Of a DNA stretch of 64,000 nucleotides, positions 46,902 through 56,995 are shown in pieces (position 1 is the stretch's first letter; every line of letters starts with the position of its first letter). The stretch covers positions 1,116,001 to 1,180,000 of the forward strand of contig NZ_QRBB01000001.1 in NCBI RefSeq assembly GCF_003363135.1, in the 5' to 3' direction. Origin of the DNA: Alteriqipengyuania lutimaris. GTDB lineage: Bacteria > Pseudomonadota > Alphaproteobacteria > Sphingomonadales > Sphingomonadaceae. The notes under the pieces were generated by a model. The model was not told the DNA's origin and ran no database searches. It saw nothing but the letters and a program-made list of their open reading frames with translations. The translations under genes were made by a program, and so were the position numbers.

Positions 46902-47300
46902 ATGACCGTCAGCGAAACCGGAGCCATGATCGCGGCGATGGATCCCGACCTCGATCCGTTGTTCTATGCATTCCGCACCGGAGACGAGATCCCCGCCGAC
47001 GCGCAGCTCTTCGCTTCGATCGAGGAGGAGGAGGAAGGGACAACCCGTATCCTCGGCTTCGCGAAAGGTGAGTTTGCCGGTCATGCGCATGAGGCATACC
47101 GCCGGATCGTCCTGCGGGTGAATTCCTCGCTCGACGGGGTCGGATTGACCGCCGCCGTCTCGACCGCGCTGGCGCGCGAAGCGATCCCCTGCAACATCGT
47201 GGCGGCCTTTCACCACGACCACGTTTTCGTCCCTGCGACGCGCGCGAACGATGCCATGCAAATCCTCGCGGAGCTGCAACGAAGCCACCGTGACGGCTAG
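46902..47300 (+). CDS. ACT-domain protein
   Basis: 132 residues from the ATG at 46902, with AGAGGTG just before. Two ACT-like halves: SETGAMIAAMDPDLDPLFYAF, and RIVLRVNSSLDGVGLTAAVSTALAREAIPCNIVAAFHHDHVFVP, the conserved pattern of small stand-alone ACT proteins (Pfam ACT_3 plus ACT_7). They probably bind amino acids. No enzyme domain. 39 bases after the amidohydrolase. Confidence 0.8.
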   Translation: MTVSETGAMIAAMDPDLDPLFYAFRTGDEIPADAQLFASIEEEEEGTTRILGFAKGEFAGHAHEAYRRIVLRVNSSLDGVGLTAAVSTALAREAIPCNIVAAFHHDHVFVPATRANDAMQILAELQRSHRDG

Positions 47301-47450
47301 CCAGTCGGGGGAGAGAGAACTCCCGCGGAAGGGATAAAGGGGTGCAGGGTCGAGCGGCACCGTGCTAGGCCCGTGGGGCAAGCCGGGAGCGCGTCGGGTC
47401 AGCAACGCAATGTTCGATTTTCCACCTAATCCAGCCGCGAGCGGGGGCCG

Positions 47451-48905
47451 ATGATCGATCTCGGCTTGGCGATCGACGGCACCTTCGCCTGGCTGTGGTC
47501 CAACAGCCTGGCGATCATCGGCTGGATCATCGCCGTGATAGCTTTCGTGGTCGTGCCCTTCCGCCGCCCGCCGGCCGAAGCGCGCAACTGGCTGCTGATC
47601 TTCTTCGCGCTGCCGTGGGTCGCCCTGTTGATCTACTGGCTGATCGGCCGCCCGCGATATGCCAAGCTTAGACGCAAAAGGGTCAGGGACCTGCCGGGGA
47701 TCCTCGATCGTATCGTCCGGTGCGCCGGGCTCGACGATGCAGAGAAGTCGCCCGTCCTTTGCGAAGACAACCTCTCGCTGGCCAACCTCGCGCGTGGCCT
47801 CGGCCAGTTCCCGGCAATCGATGGCAACCGGATCGACACGCTCGGCGACTATTACGGCACGATCGACCGGATCATCGCCGAGATCGACAGCGCCCGGCAC
47901 CATGTGAATGTCGAATTCTATATCCTGAAGAACGACCGCGTCGGAGAGCGTCTGCTCACCGCGCTCGAACGGGCAAGTGCGCGCGGCGTGACATGCCGTC
48001 TGCTGATCGATGCGCTCGGCTCCTACGGCTCGGTCGCGTCGATCAAGCGGCGGCTGGAATCTGCCGGCGTCGAGGTGCAAGACATCCTGCCGCTGCGCCG
48101 GCGCCTGTCGAGTTCGCGCGTGGACCTGCGCAACCACCGCAAGATCGTGGTGGTGGATGGGCAGATCGGCTACACCGGCTCGCAGAATATGTGGGCGCCC
48201 GAGGACCATGGGCGGCGGGCGAACCGCGAGCTCGCCGTTCGCGTCACAGGGCCGCTTGTCGCGCAGCTGCAGGCGATCTTCGTGTGCGACTGGTATCTCG
48301 AAACGCTCGAGGAACTGGTCGAGGACGACATGTTCCCCGCACGCGCCCGGGACGAGGGCGTGGCAGCGCAGATGATAGCAACGGGGCCCGACAATCCGGC
48401 GGGCGGCCTCGACCTGATAGTCACGCAGGCGATGCACAACGCCAGCGAAGAGATCGTGATCGTCACGCCCTATTTCGTGCCCAACGACTCGCTGCTGACC
48501 GCCATTCGCGGGGCGGTCTTGCGTGGGGTGCGGGTCAGCCTGATCACGGCAGCGAAAAGCGATCATTTCCTCGCCGGGCTGGCGCAGCGCAGCTATTACG
48601 AGGAGCTGCTGGCGATGGGCGCGCAGATCCACCTCTTCGGCCCCGAATTCCTGCACGCCAAGCATTTCCGGGTGGATCACGAAGTATCGATCCTCGGTTC
48701 GAGCAACATGGACGTGCGCTCGTTCGAACTGAATGCCGAGATCGACCTTTTGTGCTATGACAGCGTGTTCGCGGAAGCCCTGCAGAAGGTGGAGAATGGC
48801 TATCTCGAACAATCGCGGTCCCTGTCCTTCGCCGAGTGGAAGGGGCGTGCGTTGAGGCACAAGGTGCTGGAGAACACCGCGCGAATGATGAGCGAGCTGA
48901 TCTGA
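47451..48905 (+). CDS. cls: cardiolipin synthase
   Basis: 484 residues. Two N-terminal membrane helices (IIGWIIAVIAFVVVPF; WLLIFFALPWVALLIYWLIG) then two phospholipase-D motifs: NHRKIVVVDGQIGYTGSQN near residue 225 and LHAKHFRVDHEVSILGSSN near 400. These catalyse phosphatidyl transfer to make cardiolipin at the inner membrane. Typical Cls length. Followed after four bases by an EEP-family protein. Confidence 0.92.
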   Translation: MIDLGLAIDGTFAWLWSNSLAIIGWIIAVIAFVVVPFRRPPAEARNWLLIFFALPWVALLIYWLIGRPRYAKLRRKRVRDLPGILDRIVRCAGLDDAEKSPVLCEDNLSLANLARGLGQFPAIDGNRIDTLGDYYGTIDRIIAEIDSARHHVNVEFYILKNDRVGERLLTALERASARGVTCRLLIDALGSYGSVASIKRRLESAGVEVQDILPLRRRLSSSRVDLRNHRKIVVVDGQIGYTGSQNMWAPEDHGRRANRELAVRVTGPLVAQLQAIFVCDWYLETLEELVEDDMFPARARDEGVAAQMIATGPDNPAGGLDLIVTQAMHNASEEIVIVTPYFVPNDSLLTAIRGAVLRGVRVSLITAAKSDHFLAGLAQRSYYEELLAMGAQIHLFGPEFLHAKHFRVDHEVSILGSSNMDVRSFELNAEIDLLCYDSVFAEALQKVENGYLEQSRSLSFAEWKGRALRHKVLENTARMMSELI

Positions 48906-48909
48906 CCCG

Positions 48910-49635
48910 ATGGACGACGCCGCTTCCGATGCCAGCTTCAAGCTTGTCAGTTACAACATCCACAAGGCGATCGGCACGGACCGTAAGCGCGATCCCGTGC
49001 GCATCCTCAAAGTGCTGGGCGAGGTCGATGCGGACATCGTGATCCTGCAGGAGGCGGACCGGCGGTTCGGCGAGCGGGAGCGCACTCTGCCCGATTTCCT
49101 GGTCGAACAGCATACCGACTATGTGCCGGTACCCTTCGATGTGCAGCACGATTCGATGGGCTGGCACGGCAATACGATCATGGTCCGGCGCGATATCGCC
49201 GTGCTCGAGCATGACGTTCTCCATATCCCCTTCCTGGAACCGCGCGGCGTCGTGACCGCGACCCTGCGGCTTCCGGCCGGGCCGGAACTGACTGTGTTCG
49301 GCATGCATCTGGACCTGTCCGGTCTGTGGCGCGTGCGGCAGGCCCGGGCGATTTCCAGACTCGCGCAGGCGGCGCAGGAACAGCGGCCAACGCTCCTGGC
49401 CGGCGACCTCAACGAATGGCGCCCCAATGGCGGTTGTCTGAAGGAATTCGCGCGTCACTTCACGCTGCTCGATTGCGGTCGCAGCTTCCACAGCCTGCGC
49501 CCGCTCGGCCGGCTCGACCGGATCATGCACGGTAGCCCGCTTGAGGCACTGGCCTACGGCGTGCATCGCAGCGCTTTGGCCTCGCGTGCGTCCGACCATT
49601 TGCCCGTATGGGCCGAGTTCCGCCTGCCGGGCTGA
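48910..49635 (+). CDS. endonuclease/exonuclease/phosphatase family protein
   Basis: 241 residues. EEP fold: SYNIHKAIGTDRKRD, the Glu in ILQEADRRFG, TIMVRRD, GMHLDLSG, LLAGDLNEWRPNGG with Asp and Asn, and a C-terminal SDHLPVWAEF. The family covers Mg-dependent phosphodiesterases and phosphatases (AP endonucleases, sphingomyelinases and lipid phosphatases). Coupled to cls, so a phospholipid or headgroup substrate is plausible but unproven. Confidence 0.85.
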   Translation: MDDAASDASFKLVSYNIHKAIGTDRKRDPVRILKVLGEVDADIVILQEADRRFGERERTLPDFLVEQHTDYVPVPFDVQHDSMGWHGNTIMVRRDIAVLEHDVLHIPFLEPRGVVTATLRLPAGPELTVFGMHLDLSGLWRVRQARAISRLAQAAQEQRPTLLAGDLNEWRPNGGCLKEFARHFTLLDCGRSFHSLRPLGRLDRIMHGSPLEALAYGVHRSALASRASDHLPVWAEFRLPG

Positions 49636-49665
49636 GAGCCGGGTCTGGCCTCGGCCTGCAGGATA

Positions 49666-51540
49666 CTAGCCGTGCCCGATCGCCTCGAGTGCGGCGCCTG
49701 CGGCCAGCCACGCTTCTTCGGCCTCGGCCAGGCGGTCGGCGACTTCGGCGCGCTCTCTCAGGAGCTCTTCCATCGGTGCAGCGCCCCGGTCGCCTTCCTT
49801 CCCGGTGCGTTCGAGGATCAACCCATCGAGCTTCGCCACATCGGCTGTCAGGCGTTCTACCGCTTTTTCCGCCTTGGTCAGTTCCGACTTGGCGTAGCGC
49901 GCCTTCCCCTCGCTGTTGCCCCCGCGCGATCCGCGAGATTTTCCGCTATCCTTCCCGCCACGCCGGTCCTCCTTGGGTTTGCGACCCAAGACCAAATCGA
50001 TGTAGTCCTGCATGCTCCCGGCATATTCGCGCGCGGTCCCGGCATCGACCAGGATCAGCCGGTCGGCGGTCAGTTCGACCATGTGGCGATCGTGGCTGAT
50101 GAGGATGACGGCGCCCGAATAATCGTTGAGCGCCTGGATCAGCGCTTCGCGCGCGTCGACGTCGAGGTGGTTGGTCGGCTCGTCGAGGATCAGGAGATGC
50201 GGCGCGTCGCGCGTGATCAGCGCCAGCGCCAGCCGCGCACGCTCCCCGCCCGAAAGCTTGTCCACCCGCTGCTGCGCGCGCGGGCCCGAAAACCCGAACC
50301 GCCCCAGCTGCGCGCGCACCGCGCCCTGGGCCGCGCCGTCCATCGCGCGGTTCATCAGGTCCAGCGGCGTGTCCTCGCCCGCCAGTTCCTCCACCTGGTA
50401 CTGCGTGAAATAGCCCACCTTCAGGCGACCCGGAGCGTTCACTTCGCCCTCGGCGGCGTCGAGCTGCGACGCCAGAAGCCGTGCCAGCGTGGTCTTGCCG
50501 TTGCCGTTGCGGCCCAGCAGGGCGATGCGATCGTCGGCTTCGATGCGGAAGTTCAGGCGTTTGAGGATGGGAGGCGCTTCGCCATATCCCACGGCCGCCT
50601 GATCGAGCGTGATCATCGGCGACTTCATCTCCTCCGGATCGGGGAAATCGAAGCTGAGGCTCGGGTCTTCCATCAGCGCCGCGATGGGCTGCATCTTGGC
50701 GAGCATCTTCGCGCGCGACTGCGCCTGCTTGGCGGTGGAGGCGCGTGCGCTGTTGCGTGCGACATAGTCCTGCAACCGCGCGCGTTGCGCATCCTGCGAC
50801 GCCTTGGCCGCCGCCAGCTGTGCCGCGCGTTCGGCGCGCTGCTTCTCGAACGCGTCGTACCCGCCGGGATAGAGCGTCAGCTGGCCGCCCTGGAGGTGCA
50901 GGATGTGGTCGACGACCTTGTTCAGAAGGTCGCGTTCGTGGCTGATCACCACCAGCGTCGCGGGATAGGACTTGAGGAAGTTCTCCAGCCACAGCGTCGC
51001 TTCGAGATCGAGGTGGTTCGATGGCTCGTCCAGCAGCAGGATGTCGGGTTCGGAGAACAGCAGTGCGCCCAGCGCAATGCGCATCTTCCAGCCGCCGGAG
51101 AAGCTGTCCACCGGGCGCTGCTGCATTTCCTCGTCGAAGCCGAGGCCGTTCAGGATCTTGGCCGCCCGCGCCGGCGCGCTGTAGGCGTCGATCGCGAGCA
51201 GGCGATCGTGGACATCGCCCATCCGGTCCATATCGGTGCAGGTTTCCAGCTCTTCGAGCAGTTCCGCACGCTCGGTCGCGGAGGCCAGCACGACCTCTTC
51301 GGGGGTCATCGCGCCGCTGGGCGCTTCCTGCGCGATATAGCCGATGCGCGAGCGCGACGGCTTGCTGACTTCGCCCTCGTCGGGTTCTATCTCGCCGATG
51401 AGCGCTTTCATGAGCGTGGACTTGCCCGCGCCGTTGCGCCCGATGAGGCCGACGCGCGCGCCCACCGGCACGGTCGCGCTCGCGCGTTCGAGAATGGGCC
51501 GCCCGCCCAGCCGCACTGTGACACCGTCGATGGTAAGCAT
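49666..51540 (-). CDS. ABC-F family ATPase
   Basis: 624 residues from the ATG at 51540. Two ABC cassettes with no transmembrane part: Walker A GRNGAGKST and GRNGNGKTT, signatures SFSGGWKMR and KLSGGERAR, and Walker B ILLLDEPSNHLD and LLILDEPTNHLD. The linker between them (about 250-310) is Ala/Gln/Arg-rich, and a Lys/Arg/Gly stretch plus a coiled coil ends the protein. Closest to Uup/YheS-type ABC-F proteins, which act on the ribosome or resolve DNA/translation problems; sub-type not assigned. Confidence 0.92.
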   Translation of the reverse strand: MLTIDGVTVRLGGRPILERASATVPVGARVGLIGRNGAGKSTLMKALIGEIEPDEGEVSKPSRSRIGYIAQEAPSGAMTPEEVVLASATERAELLEELETCTDMDRMGDVHDRLLAIDAYSAPARAAKILNGLGFDEEMQQRPVDSFSGGWKMRIALGALLFSEPDILLLDEPSNHLDLEATLWLENFLKSYPATLVVISHERDLLNKVVDHILHLQGGQLTLYPGGYDAFEKQRAERAAQLAAAKASQDAQRARLQDYVARNSARASTAKQAQSRAKMLAKMQPIAALMEDPSLSFDFPDPEEMKSPMITLDQAAVGYGEAPPILKRLNFRIEADDRIALLGRNGNGKTTLARLLASQLDAAEGEVNAPGRLKVGYFTQYQVEELAGEDTPLDLMNRAMDGAAQGAVRAQLGRFGFSGPRAQQRVDKLSGGERARLALALITRDAPHLLILDEPTNHLDVDAREALIQALNDYSGAVILISHDRHMVELTADRLILVDAGTAREYAGSMQDYIDLVLGRKPKEDRRGGKDSGKSRGSRGGNSEGKARYAKSELTKAEKAVERLTADVAKLDGLILERTGKEGDRGAAPMEELLRERAEVADRLAEAEEAWLAAGAALEAIGHG

Positions 51541-51632
51541 GCGCGCGCCCCTAGCAGGCATGGCGCCCGCCGCCCAAAGAAAATAGAAGGCGTGTCGCTT
51601 GCACGATGCGCCGGGTGCGCTAGCGCTGACGC

Positions 51633-51893
51633 ATGGAGATGCAAGACCTGCTGCTGCGCTACTTCGGGACGCCCGATCTGGCCGATGTCGATCCCGTTGC
51701 GCTGCCTGCCGGCATTGATCGCATGCTCGTCGATTTCGGGCTGGAGCGCGATCGCGGCCGACGCTTCGCGCTCTGGACGCTGCTCTACATGCTCGACGCG
51801 GCTCCCGATCTGGATGTCGCGTTCAAGGATCCGGCGGACCGGGAGGCGGCACGCAACATGATGGACATGATCGCCGCCACCAAGCCGGACTGA
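51633..51893 (+). CDS. small hypothetical protein
   Basis: 86 residues: MEMQDLLLRYFGTPDLADVD then HRMLVDFGLE-like IDRMLVDFGLERDRGRRFALWTLLYMLDAAPDLDVAFKDPADREAA. Acidic, helical, no membrane part. Similar-looking proteins exist in related sphingomonads, but I cannot assign a function. Divergent from the ABC-F gene, upstream of recQ on the same strand. Confidence 0.6.
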   Translation: MEMQDLLLRYFGTPDLADVDPVALPAGIDRMLVDFGLERDRGRRFALWTLLYMLDAAPDLDVAFKDPADREAARNMMDMIAATKPD

Positions 51894-52008
51894 GGCGCGC
51901 GGGTGGCATTCTCGCCCGATCCCGCTGCCGGGACGCGCGGCTGCGCTGCCTCCCGAAGTCTTGGTACAGCCGCACGGCAAGCGCTTCTCTGCCGCAGACC
52001 GATCTGGC

Positions 52009-53832
52009 ATGGCCGTGGACATGACCGTCGAAGCACGCCCCGCCGAAGAGTCCTCGCCCATGCTGGACAAGCTGCACGAGGTTTTCGGCTTCCGGTCCTT
52101 CCGGGGCGTGCAGCAGCAGGTCGTGGACCGCGTCATGGAAGGACAGTCGACGCTTGCGGTCATGCCGACGGGGGCAGGCAAGTCGCTGACCTATCAGCTG
52201 CCCGCCACGATGCTGGAGGGCACCTGCGTCGTCATCAGCCCGCTGATAGCGCTGATGCACGACCAGCTGCGCAGCGCGAGCGCGAACGGCATCCGAGCCG
52301 CTACGCTAACGAGCGCAGACGAGAACCGTGCCGAGACGGTCCAGCGCCTGCGTGCGGGCGAATTGGATTTGCTCTATGTCGCGCCCGAACGCGCGAGCCA
52401 GGGCCATTTCCGCGATCTTCTGTCGCAGTGCCGGATAGCGCTTTTCGCGATCGACGAGGCGCATTGCGTCTCCGAATGGGGGCACGATTTCCGGCCCGAC
52501 TACCGGCTTCTTCACCCATTGATGGACCAGTTCGCGCAGGTGCCGCGCCTTGCGCTTACCGCCACTGCGGATGCGCACACCCGCTCCGATATCCTGACCC
52601 AGCTGGGGATCGCGCCCGAAGGCCTGATCGTCGCCGGGTTCGACCGGCCCAACATCCGCTACACCATTCGTCCGCGCAATTCTCTCACTCAGCAGCTGCG
52701 CGGCCTGCTCGACGAGAACCCCGGCCCCGGCATCGTGTACGCGCAGACCCGCGCCGCGACCGAGCGGCTGGCAGCCTCGCTGTCCGACGGAAAGCGCGAG
52801 GTGCGCTGCTATCACGCTGGCCTGCCGCCCGAAACGCGCGCCGTGAACCAGGCGGCCTTCGTGGCGAGCGAGAACATGGTGATGTGCGCCACGGTCGCCT
52901 TCGGCATGGGGATCGACAAGCCCGACGTCCGCTTCGTCGCCCATGCAGGGCTGCCGAAATCGATCGAGTCCTACTATCAGGAAACGGGCAGGGCGGGGCG
53001 CGACGGCGACCCCTCGGCGGCGCACCTGTTCTGGGGCGCGGACGATTTCGCAAGGGCGCGCATGCGCATCGGCGAGGTGGGCGAAGCCCGCCAGCAGGGC
53101 GAACGTACGCGGCTGGCGGCGCTGGGCGCGCTGGTCGAGACCGCCAGCTGCCGCCGCGCGATCCTGCTGCGCCATTTCGGCGAGAACCCGCCCGAGACCT
53201 GCGGTAATTGCGACAATTGCCTGAACCCGCCCAAGGCCGTCGATGCGACGGTCGTGGCGCAGAAATACCTCTCCGCCGTGGCGCGCACGCGGCAGATGTA
53301 TGGCGCGGGGTACATCGAAAGCGTGCTGACCGGGCAGTCGAGCGAACGCAGCCGCGCGCAGGGCCATGACACGCTGTCTGTCTTCGGGATTGTCGAGGGC
53401 GAGGAAGCCGCGCTGCTCAAGCCCGTGCACCGCGCGCTGCTGGTGCGCGGCGCGCTGCTGCCGACCGAGCATGGCGGGATGATGCTGGGCCCCGAAGCGC
53501 GCGGTTTCCTGAAAGGAGAGGAACCGCTCGATCTGGTCATTCCGCCCAAGCGGGTAGGCGGCAAGGGTCGCAGGACTACGGGCGGATCGGGCCAGGCGCT
53601 CAACCCCGTCGGCGATCCGCTATTCGACGCGCTGCGCGAATTGCGACGCGATCTGGCGAAGGAGCATCAGGTCCCGCCATACGTCATCTTCCACGACTCC
53701 GTCCTGCGCGACATGGCCGGCCTCAGGCCCCAGACGCGCGCGCTGCTGGGCGAGCTGCCGGGCATCGGGTCGAAGAAGCTGGAGGCCTATGGCGACGCCT
53801 TCCTCGCGGTCATCCGCCAATACGAGCGCTAG
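52009..53832 (+). CDS. recQ: ATP-dependent DNA helicase RecQ
   Basis: 607 residues from the ATG at 52009 (52021 also possible). Helicase motifs: FRGVQQQVVDRVMEGQSTLAVMPTGAGKSL (I), SPLIALMHDQ (Ia), FAIDEAHCVSEWGHDFRPDYR (II), LALTATADAHTRSDI (III), VMCATVAFGMGIDKPDVRFVAH, and YYQETGRAGRDG (VI). The zinc-binding RQC part has CRRAILLRHFGE then CGNCDNC. The HRDC domain ends the protein. RecQ unwinds DNA 3' to 5' in recombination and fork repair. Confidence 0.95.
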   Translation: MAVDMTVEARPAEESSPMLDKLHEVFGFRSFRGVQQQVVDRVMEGQSTLAVMPTGAGKSLTYQLPATMLEGTCVVISPLIALMHDQLRSASANGIRAATLTSADENRAETVQRLRAGELDLLYVAPERASQGHFRDLLSQCRIALFAIDEAHCVSEWGHDFRPDYRLLHPLMDQFAQVPRLALTATADAHTRSDILTQLGIAPEGLIVAGFDRPNIRYTIRPRNSLTQQLRGLLDENPGPGIVYAQTRAATERLAASLSDGKREVRCYHAGLPPETRAVNQAAFVASENMVMCATVAFGMGIDKPDVRFVAHAGLPKSIESYYQETGRAGRDGDPSAAHLFWGADDFARARMRIGEVGEARQQGERTRLAALGALVETASCRRAILLRHFGENPPETCGNCDNCLNPPKAVDATVVAQKYLSAVARTRQMYGAGYIESVLTGQSSERSRAQGHDTLSVFGIVEGEEAALLKPVHRALLVRGALLPTEHGGMMLGPEARGFLKGEEPLDLVIPPKRVGGKGRRTTGGSGQALNPVGDPLFDALRELRRDLAKEHQVPPYVIFHDSVLRDMAGLRPQTRALLGELPGIGSKKLEAYGDAFLAVIRQYER

Positions 53833-53968
53833 GCGTTGCAGCTTGCGCCCGTTGCTTGCGCGCTTGCGCATTGCCTCTGCGCCATCGGTATCGGACATTT
53901 GCACTATGTCGACGTTTGCTATCACTGCTAACCTCTTGGCGCTCGTTTCAATCGATCGAAGGATGCCC

Positions 53969-56872
53969 ATGCACCGCTTGTCCCGCGATAGCCGTTTCTC
54001 CTCCTCCTTCATGGCGATCGCCGTCGGCCTGTCGCTGGCCCTCGCTTCCGGTGCGGCCGCGCAGACCGCCCCGTCTTCCACGCAGGATGGGAATACGCAG
54101 GAAGCTGCGCAGCGTACGTCGACGGGTGTACCCGAATGGGGCATCGAGAGCCCGGCCTTCGAAGCCGATCCCGACGTCGTCTTCGGCGTCTTGCCAAATG
54201 GCATGCGCTACGCCCTGCAGAGGAACGCGACACCGCCCGACGAAGCGGCGATCCGGTTCAATGTGCAGGTCGGCAGTCGCGAGGAAACGGCGGCGGAAAA
54301 CGGCGCGGCGCATTTTGTCGAGCACATGGCCTTCAACGGCTCGACCGACATTCCGGAAGGCGATCTGCTGCCGATCCTCGAGCGGCTGGGCCTCGCATTC
54401 GGTGCGGACACAAACGCGGAAACCTCGCTCGACTATACGACCTACAAGCTCGCCCTGCCAAACCTGCAAGACGAGACGGTCGATACGGCGCTGATGGTCA
54501 TTCGCGAAATGGCGGGCGAGCTCACTTTCGATCCGGACGCGGTCGAGCGGGAACGTGGCATCCTGCTGAGCGAGGCGCAGGTTCGCAACAATCCCCAGCG
54601 GCGACGCGGGGCCGACTACTTGGCCGCCGCCCTTCCGGGATCGCGCCTCGGCGACCGGATCAACGCCGATGTCGAGCGGATCCGGAATATCTCGGCGGCT
54701 GACCTTCGCGCGTTTTACGAAGGCTACTACCGTCCCGAGCGCGCGACGCTGGTGATCGTCGGCGATTTCGACGTGGCCGAAATGCAGCGCAAGGTCGAAG
54801 CGGAATTCTCCGACTGGCAGGGCGAGGGCGAAGCGCGACCGCTATACGACGGTCCGGTCGCCTCGCCGTCGCAGCCGGCGATCTCCAATTTCGTCGATCC
54901 TTCGATTACGGAAATCGTCGAGCTCCAGCGAATTTCGGATTGGGACCCGACGCCGAACACGGTCGAGGCGCAACGCGACGAGGCGCTGCGGGCCATTGCC
55001 GGGGTCGCGCTTTCCAACCGCATCAATGCGCTGTCGCGGGCCGCGGATTCTCCGACGCTCGGCGGACAGGTCGCCGGCCAGCCGCTCTTCCGCAGCGCGC
55101 GCTCCTACGGTTTGCTCACCGTCGCCAAGGACGGCCAGTGGCGCGAGACGCTGGCGCTGGCCGAGCAGGAGCTGCGGCGGGCGCAGCAATACGGCTTTAC
55201 CAGCGACGAAATCGTCGAGGCGAAGGCGAATATCGAAACGGCGCTGACCAACGCGGTCGCACAGGCGGATGGTCGATCGAGCGCGGCGCTGGCCGAAGGC
55301 CTCGTTGCCGCGAGCCTGAACGAGGCGGTGCCGCTGTCGCCCGAAGGCAATCTCGCCTTCTATCGCGCGATCGAGCCTTCGCTGACCGCCGAGGCGGTGA
55401 GCGGCGCTTTCCAGGCCGCATGGCAGGACGGGCCGAGCGTGGTGCATGTCTCCACCAAGCGGCCGATCGAAGGGGGCGAGGCAAAAATTGCGGCGGCGCT
55501 GCAGGAAAGCGCGTCTGTGGCCGTTGCTCCGCCCGCAGAAGCCGAAGCGGTCGAATTCGCCTATTCCGAGTGGGGCGAGCCCGGGCGCGTGGTGGCGGAC
55601 GAGACGATCGCCGACTTGGGCATCCGGACCGTCCGGTTCGAAAATGGCCTGCAGCTCAATATGAAGGTGACCGACTTCGAGCCTGGACGCATCGCCTTTT
55701 CGATGAGGGTAGGCGAGGGGACGTCCGCGTTCCCGACGGACAAGCCGGGGCTGCAGCAACTAGTGCCGATCGCGATCAGCCTCGACGGGCTGGAGGCACA
55801 TACGCCGGACGAATTGCGCCGCGTGCTCGCGGGAGAGCAAGTCGCGCTCGGCCTGAGCGGATCGACCGGCGCGCTCGTCTCGTCGGGGACGACCACGAAG
55901 GACGACCTCGAGTTGCAGCTCGACCTGCTGGCCGCACAACTGACGGCCCCCGCATGGCGACCGGAAACGCAGGCACAGCTGGCCGGTGTCATCCCCGTCG
56001 CGGTCAACAATATCCGGTCCGCGCCGACGCAGGTCCTCTCCGCCGCGCTCAATTCGGTGCTCGCGGGTGGCGACGCGAGGCTCGGGACGACCGAGGTGAG
56101 CAGGCTTGCGGAGCTGTCGCTCGACGATGTTCGCGCTGCGGTCGCCCCGCAGCTGGCGCAGGGAGCGCTGGCGGTCGGGCTGGTCGGCGATTTCGATCCC
56201 GAAGCCGCAATCTCGGCGGTCGCCGCGACACTCGGCACGCTTCCCGCGCGCGAGGTCCGCAGCGAGTCCGTAACTTCCTCAGCACCGGTGTCCTTCGTCG
56301 AGGATCGTTCCCCGGTCACGCTGACGCATACGGGCGAAAGCGATCAGGGCGCGCTGTCGCTCAGCTGGAAGACCGACGACAGCGAAGATCTGCGGGACGA
56401 TATCACTCGCGATCTGCTGGCTGCGGTGATGACCCTGCGTTTGACCGAAACCCTGCGCGAAGAGCTTGGCACCACCTATTCGCCGCAAGCTTTCAGCTTT
56501 TCGCAGAGCACCTATGACGGGTTCGGCCATCTGACGGCCGTCGCCACGGTTGCGCCCGAAGCGATGGACGATGCGGCGCGCGTCGTCCGCGAGATTGCGG
56601 CCGAAATGGCTGCCGAGCCGGTCGCCGACGACCTTCTCGAGCGTGCGCGCAATCCGATCCGCGAGGGATACGAGCGCGCGGAGAGCGCGAACTCGGGATG
56701 GGTCAGCCTTGTTGCGGCGGCGCAGAGCGATCCGGACCTGCTCGATCGCAGGCGCGCGCGGCTCGCGATCCTCAACGAGGTGACGCCGGCGACGATCCAG
56801 GCTGCCGCGCGCACGTACCTGCAGGGCAGCGCCCCGGTCGAAATGCGTGTGACACCGGAGGATGCGGACTGA
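53969..56872 (+). CDS. M16 family zinc metallopeptidase, periplasmic
   Basis: 967 residues from the ATG at 53969, which has GAAGGA upstream; earlier in-frame ATGs are less likely. Signal ending GAAAQ. First M16 domain: NGMRYALQRNATPP, inverted zinc motif HFVEH (His 115, Glu 118, His 119) in AAHFVEHMAFNGS, and the downstream Glu in ERERGILLSEAQ. Inactive-type second half: VRFENGLQLNMKVTDF and NPIREGYERAES. PqqL-like insulinase-family protease, probably degrading peptides in the periplasm. Confidence 0.9.
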   Translation: MHRLSRDSRFSSSFMAIAVGLSLALASGAAAQTAPSSTQDGNTQEAAQRTSTGVPEWGIESPAFEADPDVVFGVLPNGMRYALQRNATPPDEAAIRFNVQVGSREETAAENGAAHFVEHMAFNGSTDIPEGDLLPILERLGLAFGADTNAETSLDYTTYKLALPNLQDETVDTALMVIREMAGELTFDPDAVERERGILLSEAQVRNNPQRRRGADYLAAALPGSRLGDRINADVERIRNISAADLRAFYEGYYRPERATLVIVGDFDVAEMQRKVEAEFSDWQGEGEARPLYDGPVASPSQPAISNFVDPSITEIVELQRISDWDPTPNTVEAQRDEALRAIAGVALSNRINALSRAADSPTLGGQVAGQPLFRSARSYGLLTVAKDGQWRETLALAEQELRRAQQYGFTSDEIVEAKANIETALTNAVAQADGRSSAALAEGLVAASLNEAVPLSPEGNLAFYRAIEPSLTAEAVSGAFQAAWQDGPSVVHVSTKRPIEGGEAKIAAALQESASVAVAPPAEAEAVEFAYSEWGEPGRVVADETIADLGIRTVRFENGLQLNMKVTDFEPGRIAFSMRVGEGTSAFPTDKPGLQQLVPIAISLDGLEAHTPDELRRVLAGEQVALGLSGSTGALVSSGTTTKDDLELQLDLLAAQLTAPAWRPETQAQLAGVIPVAVNNIRSAPTQVLSAALNSVLAGGDARLGTTEVSRLAELSLDDVRAAVAPQLAQGALAVGLVGDFDPEAAISAVAATLGTLPAREVRSESVTSSAPVSFVEDRSPVTLTHTGESDQGALSLSWKTDDSEDLRDDITRDLLAAVMTLRLTETLREELGTTYSPQAFSFSQSTYDGFGHLTAVATVAPEAMDDAARVVREIAAEMAAEPVADDLLERARNPIREGYERAESANSGWVSLVAAAQSDPDLLDRRRARLAILNEVTPATIQAAARTYLQGSAPVEMRVTPEDAD

Positions 56873-56995
56873 GGCACTGACGGGAGTCCTCCCGGGTCCG
56901 TCCGTCCGTATTCGCGCGACCCGAGGAACGCCGCGCGGATTTGGCCAATCGGCATCTTCACCGATCGCGTGAATTTCGCTAGGTCGCGAGAGGTC

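Noticed and set aside
45573-48941. Minus-strand frame of over 1100 codons opposite amidohydrolase and cardiolipin synthase
   Set aside because: It spans several well-supported genes and has no recognisable domain.
51607-51893. Whether the 86-residue frame is only a shadow
   Set aside because: Kept as a gene at low confidence: it has its own start, is not opposite another gene and is protein-like in composition.
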